The notes under the pieces are model-generated. The model made no database searches. It had not been told where the DNA came from and saw nothing but the letters and a program-made list of their open reading frames with translations. A DNA stretch of 19,725 nt from FEB-35 sp050263095 (lineage in GTDB: Bacteria > Desulfobacterota > Deferrimicrobia > Deferrimicrobiales > Deferrimicrobiaceae). Position 1 is the stretch's first letter, and every line of letters starts with the position of its first letter. A program made the position numbers and the translations under genes. The DNA is taken from contig JBLNEW010000030.1 of assembly GCA_050263095.1 (NCBI GenBank), forward strand, positions 1 to 19,725. Direction: 5' to 3'. Positions 15,238 to 19,725 of this stretch are shown here, piece after piece.

Positions 15238-16857
15238 TCAACCCTGGGCAATCTGTTTGTAGAAATCGTTCCCCTTGTCGTCCACCAGGATGAATGCCGG
15301 AAAATCGGCCACCTCGATTTTCCAGATGGCTTCCATGCCCAGCTCCGGGTACTCGAGCACCTCGACCTTCTTTATGTTCTCCTGTGCGAGAAGCGCCGCG
15401 GGCCCTCCGATCGATCCCAGGTAGAATCCGCCGTGCTTTTTGCATGCGTCGGTCACCTGCTGGCTGCGGTTCCCCTTGGCGATCATGACGAGCGACCCGC
15501 CGTTCGACTGGAACAGGTCGACGTATGAATCCATCCGCCCCGCGGTGGTCGGACCGAAGGACCCCGACGGCATCCCCTTGGGGGTCTTGGCCGGGCCCGC
15601 GTAGTAGATGGGGTGGTCCTTCAGGTATTGCGGCAGGCCTTTCCCGCCGTCGATCCGTTCCTTGAGCTTCGCGTGGGCGATGTCGCGCCCGACGATTATC
15701 GTGCCTGTCAGCGACAGCTGCGTCGTGACCGGATACTTCGACAGTTCCGCCAGAATCTCCTTCATCGGCTTGTTGAGGTCGATCTTGACGACGCCGTGGT
15801 CGTACTTCTTCCGGTACTTTTCGGGGATGAACCGCCCGGGATTCTTCTCCATCTCCTCCAGCCAGACGCCTTCCTTGTCGATCCTTGCCTTTATGTTGCG
15901 GTCCGCTGAGCATGAAACGCCCATCCCCACCGGGCAGGATGCGCCGTGGCGCGGCAGGCGGACGACGCGTACGTCGAGCGCGAAGTGCTTGCCGCCGAAC
16001 TGTGCGCCCAAACCGCACTTGTGCGCGGCCTTCAGAATCCTGTCCTCCATCTCGAGGTCGCGGAACGCCTGGCCGCCCTTGTTGCCGCCGGTGGGGAGAC
16101 GATCAAGGTAGCCTGTCGACGCCAGCTTGACGGTCTTCAGGCAGCCCTCGGCTGAGGTGCCGCCGACCACGAACGCCAGATGGTACGGCGGACAGGCGGC
16201 TGTTCCGAGCGTCTTCATTTTCTCGACCAGGAACTTCTCGAGGCTGGCGGGATTCAGGAGCGCCTTGGTCTCCTGGTACAGGTAGGTCTTGTTGGCGGAG
16301 CCTCCCCCCTTGGCCACGAACAGGAACTTGTACTCCATTCCGCCGCCAGCGTACACGTCGATCTGGGCCGGGAGATTGCAGCCGGAGTTCACCTCATCGT
16401 ACATGTTGAGGGGGACGGTCTGGGAGTAGCGCAGGTTCTCCTCCGTATAAGTCTTGAAGACCCCCCTGGAGAGGAACTCCTCGTCCTTCCCGCCGGTCCA
16501 GACCTGCTGCCCTTTCTTGCCGACTATCGTGGCTGTCCCGGTGTCCTGGCAGAACGGGAGGACGAAGTTGGCGGCCACCTCGGCGTTGCGCAGCATGGCG
16601 ACGGCGACGCCGCGGTCGTTGGGGGAGCTCTCCGGGTCGGACAGGATCGCGGCGACCTTCTCGAGGTGGGCGGGGCGAAGGAGGAAGGAAACCTCGCGCA
16701 TCGCCTGGTTCGCCAGGAATGCAAGGGCCTCGGGATCCACGACGAGAACCTCGCTGCCGTTGAACTTGGCCGTGGAGACGTATTCCCTCGTCAAAAGGCG
16801 GTACTTCGTCTCGTCCTTGCCCAGAGGAAACGGGTCCTGGTACTGGAACTCTGCCAT
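15238..16857 (-). CDS. Class I (iron-sulfur) fumarate hydratase
   Basis: A 539-residue single-chain class I fumarase, the FumA/FumB type of E. coli (548). It interconverts fumarate and L-malate in the TCA cycle using a [4Fe-4S] cluster with an open iron site. The N-terminal alpha domain shows PFCQDTGTA (101-109), SGCNLPAQID (158-167), KGGGSANKTYL (183-193) and the C-terminal beta half TTQLSLTGTIIVGRDIAH (378-395), with GPTTAGRMDSY (435-445). Cys103, Cys222 and Cys316 (in CPVGMGVSCSADR) match the cluster ligands C105, C224 and C318 of FumA with a constant offset of two. The ATG at 16857 has an excellent ribosome-binding site (AAGGAG, about 7 nt). An upstream extension of the frame runs into rnpB and is not real. 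No clear promoter is visible in the 63 bp after rnpB. The L(+)-tartrate dehydratase branch of the superfamily is a less likely alternative because those are usually split or shorter. Confidence 0.94.
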   Translation of the reverse strand: MAEFQYQDPFPLGKDETKYRLLTREYVSTAKFNGSEVLVVDPEALAFLANQAMREVSFLLRPAHLEKVAAILSDPESSPNDRGVAVAMLRNAEVAANFVLPFCQDTGTATIVGKKGQQVWTGGKDEEFLSRGVFKTYTEENLRYSQTVPLNMYDEVNSGCNLPAQIDVYAGGGMEYKFLFVAKGGGSANKTYLYQETKALLNPASLEKFLVEKMKTLGTAACPPYHLAFVVGGTSAEGCLKTVKLASTGYLDRLPTGGNKGGQAFRDLEMEDRILKAAHKCGLGAQFGGKHFALDVRVVRLPRHGASCPVGMGVSCSADRNIKARIDKEGVWLEEMEKNPGRFIPEKYRKKYDHGVVKIDLNKPMKEILAELSKYPVTTQLSLTGTIIVGRDIAHAKLKERIDGGKGLPQYLKDHPIYYAGPAKTPKGMPSGSFGPTTAGRMDSYVDLFQSNGGSLVMIAKGNRSQQVTDACKKHGGFYLGSIGGPAALLAQENIKKVEVLEYPELGMEAIWKIEVADFPAFILVDDKGNDFYKQIAQG

Positions 16858-16912
16858 CTCTTCACTCCTTAGGATGGGATTGGGGGAAGCGTGCGTTCCC
16901 CGCCGGGTGTCG

Positions 16913-16933
16913 AAAAAAAGGCCTGAGGAGGCC
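16913..16933 (-). terminator. Intrinsic terminator of rnpB
   Basis: On the minus strand GGCCT-CCTC-AGGCC is followed directly by seven T residues (16919-16913). The hairpin uses the 3' strand of RNase P helix P1, so it would form only while P1 is not yet paired. The U-tract directly after the mature 3' end is typical of rnpB genes. Confidence 0.7.
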
Positions 16934-17350
16934 GTAAGCCGGGTTCTGTGCGCGGCGGGCCGAAGCCCTCCGCGGGGCGGCCATTTCTCTACGGCTCGCG
17001 TCGCCGCGAGCCTTAAGCGACCTGTACCCGAGGGCTCCGGGCGGGCCACCCTTCCCCCGCGGCTTTCGCTGCGGAGTCGCCCTCCTATTCGGTCTTGCTC
17101 CGGGTGGGGTTTGCCGTGCCGCGCAGGTTGCCCGGCGCGCGGTGAGCTCTTACCTCACCTTTTCACCCTTACCCTCCTTCGCAACGGCGAAAGCCGTCGC
17201 GAAGGAGGGCGGTATGTTTTCTGTGGCACTGTCCTCGGGGTCGCCCCCACCGGGTGTTACCCGGCACCCTGCCCTGCGGAGCCCGGACTTTCCTCCCGCC
17301 CCCCGTAGCCTTGGCGATGGGGGACCGGCGGCCGCCTGGCCTCCTCAGAC
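16921..17350 (-). ncRNA. rnpB: RNase P RNA, bacterial class A
   Basis: The catalytic RNA that matures tRNA 5' ends. The universally conserved blocks appear in order on the minus strand: GAGGAAAGTCCGGGCTCC (17295-17278), ACAGTGCCACAGAAAACATACCGCC near 17230-17210 (key core ACAGAAAA), GGTAAGGGTGAAAAGGTG then GGTAAGAGCTCACC near 17170-17140, GCAAACCCCACCCGGAGCAAG near 17113-17093, and the 3' block CACAGAACCCGGCTTA (16950-16935). Helix P1 is a perfect 11-bp pairing between 17348-17338 and 16933-16923, which fixes both ends to within a few bases. A 17-bp hairpin at 17172-17209 with one G-U pair is P12. The 5' end abuts the stop codon of the RNase H gene. Confidence 0.97.
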
Positions 17351-17764
17351 TTTTTTGAAATGAGCGTCTATTGCGCGGTTGGCGAGGAGGTCGGCGTTGC
17401 CGTTTTCCTCCCGCCCCACATGCAGTATACGCGCCGAGGAGAACCTCCGCAACCGACGCGCGGCGTCGAGGAAGAGTGGCTTCAGGAGCGGAGATTTCAC
17501 CTTGTACTCGCCGTTGAGCTGCCGGACCAGCAGTTCGGAGTCGGACAGCACGGTGATGGAGGATGGAGACAGCTTCTCGGCCTCCGCCAGCGCCAGGAGC
17601 AGAGCGCGGTATTCGGCGACGTTGTTGGTCGTCTCCCCGATATATGCGCACAGCTCGATGCGCTCCTCCGTGCCGTCGGCCTCGATCACCGCTCCGATCC
17701 CCGCCGGCCCGGGGTTTCCCCGGCTGGCGCCGTCGGTCCGCAGCGTGAGCGCCCTCCCCCTCAT
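17345..17764 (-). CDS. Ribonuclease HI family protein
   Basis: A 139-residue type-1 RNase H fold protein expected to cut the RNA strand of RNA-DNA hybrids. The four acidic catalytic residues are all in place: D11 in RTDGASRGNPGPAGIG (9-24), E51 in NNVAEYRALLLAL (47-59), D75 in LSDSELLVRQLNG (73-85) and D125 in NGNADLLAN (121-129). The pattern GASRGNPGPAG and REENGNADLLAN fits the bacterial/archaeal short RNase HI group (Rv2228c N-domain or YpdQ-like) rather than E. coli RnhA with its basic protrusion, so I give no gene symbol. The ATG at 17764 overlaps the stop of the zinc-ribbon gene as ATGA. The last codon abuts rnpB. A hairpin covers the ribosome-binding region. Confidence 0.92.
   Translation of the reverse strand: MRGRALTLRTDGASRGNPGPAGIGAVIEADGTEERIELCAYIGETTNNVAEYRALLLALAEAEKLSPSSITVLSDSELLVRQLNGEYKVKSPLLKPLFLDAARRLRRFSSARILHVGREENGNADLLANRAIDAHFKKV
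17424..17452 (-). promoter_or_regulatory. Possible promoter for rnpB inside the RNase H gene
   Basis: On the minus strand TTGCGG (17452-17447) and TATACT (17429-17424, five of six -10 bases) are 17 nt apart. Transcription would start near 17417 and leave a leader of roughly 65 nt to be processed off. The -35 box is poor. It is the best candidate I see upstream of rnpB. Confidence 0.3.
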
Positions 17765-18486
17765 TTCCCGGAAGGCTCCCCTTCCGGCGCTTCGTAATAC
17801 AGTATCCGGTTGCAGTTCGGGCAGGTGTGGATCCGGTCGTCGCGCTGCAGCAGGTTGAAGAGCTGGGGGGACAGGTTCATGTGGCACCCCGTGCACGACT
17901 GGTTTCTCGCGGGAACTATCGCAATTCCGTCGCGCCGGTCGAATATCATCTCGAACCGTCTCGCGAGGCTGGCGTCGATGCCCCTTGCCACCTCGGCCTT
18001 CCTGGCCGCAAGCAGCGCGATATCCTTGTCGAAGCCCGCCATCTTCGCCTCGACGTCCACCATCCGCTCGCGGTACCTGCCGCTGACCTCGTCGAGCTCG
18101 GCCTTGAATTCCGCCATGCGTTTTTCGGTCTCCTCGTAGCGCGCAAGGATGGCGAGCAGCTCGTCCTCCCGGGCGGTGTTCGCCCGCTTCGTCCCCTCGA
18201 TCTCCTTCAGCATCGCGTAGTATTCCTTGTTCGTCTTGATCGACATGAGCTTGGACTTGGCGCGCTCGACCTTCTCTCGCTCATCCTCGATCTCGCGCTC
18301 CTTCTCGCGGCGGTCCTTCTTGAGCTGCTCGAATTCCTGCTGGGACGACAGGAACTTCGCCTCCCTCTCATCGAAGAGGGCTTTCAGGTCCGCCACCTCT
18401 AGCGGGACCTTGCGCTTTTCCACCTCCACCGTCCGCACCTTGCCCATGATCTCCTGCATGCCGATCAGGATCTTGATCTGCTCCAT
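17761..18486 (-). CDS. Coiled-coil protein with C-terminal C4 zinc ribbon (COG1579 family)
   Basis: A 241-residue cytoplasmic protein of unknown exact function. About residues 15-170 are a long charged helical coiled coil. KTNKEYYAMLKEIE (84-97) is the hallmark stretch of the COG1579 family. The C-terminus carries CTGC (198-201) and CPNC (222-225), a four-cysteine zinc ribbon resembling those in nucleic-acid-binding proteins, with the typical LSPQLFNLLQ between the pairs. The ATG at 18486 shares one base with the Nif3 stop (TGATG) and is preceded by the strong purine run GGAGGGGGG. An upstream in-frame extension lies inside the Nif3 gene and is rejected. The close coupling with Nif3 and RNase HI genes recurs in related genomes from memory, but the shared process is not known. 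Confidence 0.88.
   Translation of the reverse strand: MEQIKILIGMQEIMGKVRTVEVEKRKVPLEVADLKALFDEREAKFLSSQQEFEQLKKDRREKEREIEDEREKVERAKSKLMSIKTNKEYYAMLKEIEGTKRANTAREDELLAILARYEETEKRMAEFKAELDEVSGRYRERMVDVEAKMAGFDKDIALLAARKAEVARGIDASLARRFEMIFDRRDGIAIVPARNQSCTGCHMNLSPQLFNLLQRDDRIHTCPNCNRILYYEAPEGEPSGK
17768..17787 (-). promoter_or_regulatory. Hairpin over the ribosome-binding site of the RNase HI gene
   Basis: On the minus strand CCGGAAGG-GGAG-CCTTCCGG is a perfect 8-bp inverted repeat with a 4-nt loop, ending 3 nt before the RNase HI ATG. The SD-like AAGGGGAG lies in its 5' stem and loop. A ribosome finishing the zinc-ribbon gene would melt it, so it would enforce translational coupling (inference). 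Confidence 0.5.
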
Positions 18487-19655
18487 CAAGACGGCTCCCC
18501 CCTCCTTGTCGTCTTCGGGCTGAATGCCCTCTGTGGCTCCTTTTCCATGAGCACGCGGATCGCGAGGCTCCCCCCGAACCTTCCCGCGAGCACCCGCCGG
18601 AACTCCGGCAGGATCCATTTCTCCGCAGATCCATGCCCGACGTCGGCGACCGGCATCCCGCACGCGGCCGCCTCAAGGGCCTGGTGGTATTTGACGTCGC
18701 CGGTCACGAAGAGGTCGGCTCCGGCATCCCTCGCCGCGCGCATGAATTCGGATCCGCTTCCCGCCACGACCGCGACCCGCCGCACCGTCTTCCTCGACGG
18801 CCCCGAAACCTTGATCCACGCGGGGCGGATCTTCCGGCGGATCTCCTCCAGCACGACGTCGAGCCGGGACCCGGACTCCCTGTCCCCCACGGCGCCGATG
18901 CCGCCTCCGAGCGCCCATCCGGCGAGCGGATATACGTCTATCGCCGGCTCCTCGTAAGGATGGGCGGCGCGCACCGCATCGAGGACCTGCGAAAGAACGC
19001 TGCGCGCAACGACCGCCTCCAAACGCAGCTCTTCGACCCTCTCCTCCACGCCCGGCCTCCCGGCGAATGGGCTTGCGGATTCCGAGGGAAGAAAAGTCCC
19101 CCATCCGGCCGTACGGAACGAGCAGCGGGAGTAGGCGCCTATCCTGCCGCCCCCCGCCTCCGACAGCGCGGCCATTACGCCGTCCGCGCGGTCCGGCGGG
19201 ACGAACACGGCGACCTTGCATGCGTCCGACGGCTGGCCGGGCACGAGGGGGCGGATCCCCCCGAGGCCGATCCTGCGCGCCACCGCCCAGGACACGCCGC
19301 GGGGGGCCACATCCGCGTTGGTGTGGGCGGAGATGACCGCTACCCCCATCCGCAGCAGCGAGTACGCCGCCGATGAGTCGGGCTGGTCCGCGCGGACCGA
19401 CTTGAGGGGGGTGAAGATCGCCGGGTGATGCGTGAGCAGCAGGTCGGCATTCATTCGCCCGCAGAGCGCCACCGCCGCCGGCGTGGCGTCGAGCGCGACC
19501 AGGACGGACCTGACCGGCGCCTCCGGATTCCCCGCGAGGATCCCCACGTTGTCCCAGTCGGCGCGGTGGGAGAAGGGGAAATGCTCGTCGAGCGCGCTCC
19601 AGACGTCCCTGACCGTGACTTCGGGACGGGAGATCAATCTCCCTGCTCTCGACAA
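18486..19655 (-). CDS. Nif3-like dinuclear metal center protein, long form
   Basis: A 389-residue member of the Nif3/YbgI/DUF34 family, which forms toroidal hexamers with a two-metal site and has been linked to GTP cyclohydrolase I type 2 activity in some species. The metal ligands are visible: THHP (75-78), SAHTNAD (109-115), GDVKYH (319-324) and GHGSAEK (340-346, H341 and E345). DWDNVGILAG (33-42) is the family N-terminal signature. Residues about 145-245 form the inserted PII/CutA-like domain of the long Gram-positive/deltaproteobacterial type (B. cereus YqfO); AHPYEEPAIDVYPL closes it. The short E. coli YbgI lacks this insert. The start is uncertain: TTG at 19655 or TTG at 19637 are the only options near the conserved N-terminus, and neither has a well-spaced Shine-Dalgarno sequence. 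It shares one base with the next gene. Confidence 0.92.
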   Translation of the reverse strand: MSRAGRLISRPEVTVRDVWSALDEHFPFSHRADWDNVGILAGNPEAPVRSVLVALDATPAAVALCGRMNADLLLTHHPAIFTPLKSVRADQPDSSAAYSLLRMGVAVISAHTNADVAPRGVSWAVARRIGLGGIRPLVPGQPSDACKVAVFVPPDRADGVMAALSEAGGGRIGAYSRCSFRTAGWGTFLPSESASPFAGRPGVEERVEELRLEAVVARSVLSQVLDAVRAAHPYEEPAIDVYPLAGWALGGGIGAVGDRESGSRLDVVLEEIRRKIRPAWIKVSGPSRKTVRRVAVVAGSGSEFMRAARDAGADLFVTGDVKYHQALEAAACGMPVADVGHGSAEKWILPEFRRVLAGRFGGSLAIRVLMEKEPQRAFSPKTTRRGEPS

Positions 19656-19658
19656 ACG

Positions 19659-19683
19659 AAAAATGCACCGGCCTGCGGTGCAT
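19659..19683 (-). terminator. Intrinsic terminator just upstream of the Nif3 gene
   Basis: On the minus strand ATGCACCG-CAGGC-CGGTGCAT forms an 8-bp stem with a 5-nt loop, followed by five T residues including the last stem base (19664-19660). It would end a transcript coming from the right. Its T-run lies only about 5 nt before the outer TTG of the Nif3 gene. Confidence 0.7.
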
Positions 19684-19692
19684 CTCGCGGTG

Positions 19693-19725
19693 TCATCTCT
19701 TTCGGGTCTTCACGTTCCTGCAGCA
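19693..19725 (-). other. Possible 3' end of an upstream coding sequence
   Basis: Ten codons (CCRNVKTRKR) run from the window edge to a TGA at 19695-19693, 9 nt before the terminator stem. The spacing of stop codon and terminator is what one expects at the end of a gene. The piece is too short to identify, and the other two frames cannot be ruled out. Confidence 0.2.

Noticed and set aside
16858..17049. Upstream in-frame extension of the fumarase gene
   Set aside because: It would translate part of rnpB. The ATG at 16857 has a strong ribosome-binding site and the normal family N-terminus.
17172..17209. 17-bp near-perfect hairpin that looks like a terminator or repeat
   Set aside because: It lies at the P12 position between conserved blocks of RNase P RNA and has no T-run, so it is part of rnpB.
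17765..18663. Longer starts for the RNase HI gene (to 17896) and the zinc-ribbon gene (to 18663)
   Set aside because: Both extensions are out-of-frame reads through the gene upstream. The chosen starts are stop-overlapping ATGs and fit the family lengths.
1..19725. Search for a mobile element, CRISPR array, toxin-antitoxin pair, defence or biosynthetic system
   Set aside because: No transposase, integrase, tRNA, direct-repeat array or unfamiliar gene cassette was seen. Base composition and gene spacing are uniform, and every sizeable gene belongs to a known core family.

Overview
This is a GC-rich bacterial window in which every supported gene lies on the minus strand, so transcription runs from high to low coordinates. 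It is a near-complete dcw (division and cell wall) cluster preceded by a small housekeeping block. The order mraZ-rsmH-ftsL-ftsI-murE-murF-mraY-murD-ftsW-murG-murC-murB-ddl-ftsQ, an FtsI carrying a C-terminal PASTA domain, MurE with the meso-diaminopimelate motif DNPR, and a neighbouring Nif3 / C4 zinc-ribbon / RNase HI / rnpB block together suggest a Gram-negative organism of the former Deltaproteobacteria (Desulfobacterota, Geobacter-like in layout). Finer placement is not possible from sequence reading alone.

Layout in transcription order. At the right edge (19659-19725) a few bases that may end an upstream gene are followed by an intrinsic terminator. Next comes a tightly coupled trio: a Nif3-family metal protein (18486-19655), a coiled-coil C4 zinc-ribbon protein (17761-18486) and a type-1 RNase H (17345-17764). 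The RNase P RNA gene rnpB (about 16921-17350) begins exactly where the RNase H gene stops and has its own terminator. A class I iron-sulfur fumarase (15238-16857) follows. A 190-bp intergenic region (15048-15237) holds two hairpins and a near-consensus sigma70 promoter. Just downstream of that promoter are three TGGG boxes in exact 10-bp phase, the classical MraZ operator. The dcw genes then run without any sizeable gap from mraZ (15009) to ftsQ, which is cut by the left edge.

How the genes work together. MurB, MurC, MurD, MurE, MurF and Ddl make UDP-MurNAc-pentapeptide in the cytoplasm. MraY and MurG convert it to lipid I and lipid II. FtsW polymerises the glycan and FtsI crosslinks it at the septum. 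FtsL and FtsQ are membrane scaffolds of the divisome. RsmH methylates 16S rRNA, and MraZ represses the operon through the TGGG boxes. Neighbouring genes mostly overlap by 1-8 nt (ATGA or TGATG) or are 1-22 nt apart. The exception is a 71-nt ftsW/murG overlap. Initiation codons include TTG (rsmH, murG, Nif3) and GTG (murC).

I found no mobile element, CRISPR array, defence system or unrecognised protein-coding gene. This is a core chromosomal region. The points most worth a second look are regulatory: the MraZ operator and promoter, a hairpin covering the RNase H ribosome-binding site, the RNase H/rnpB junction, and the long ftsW/murG overlap.
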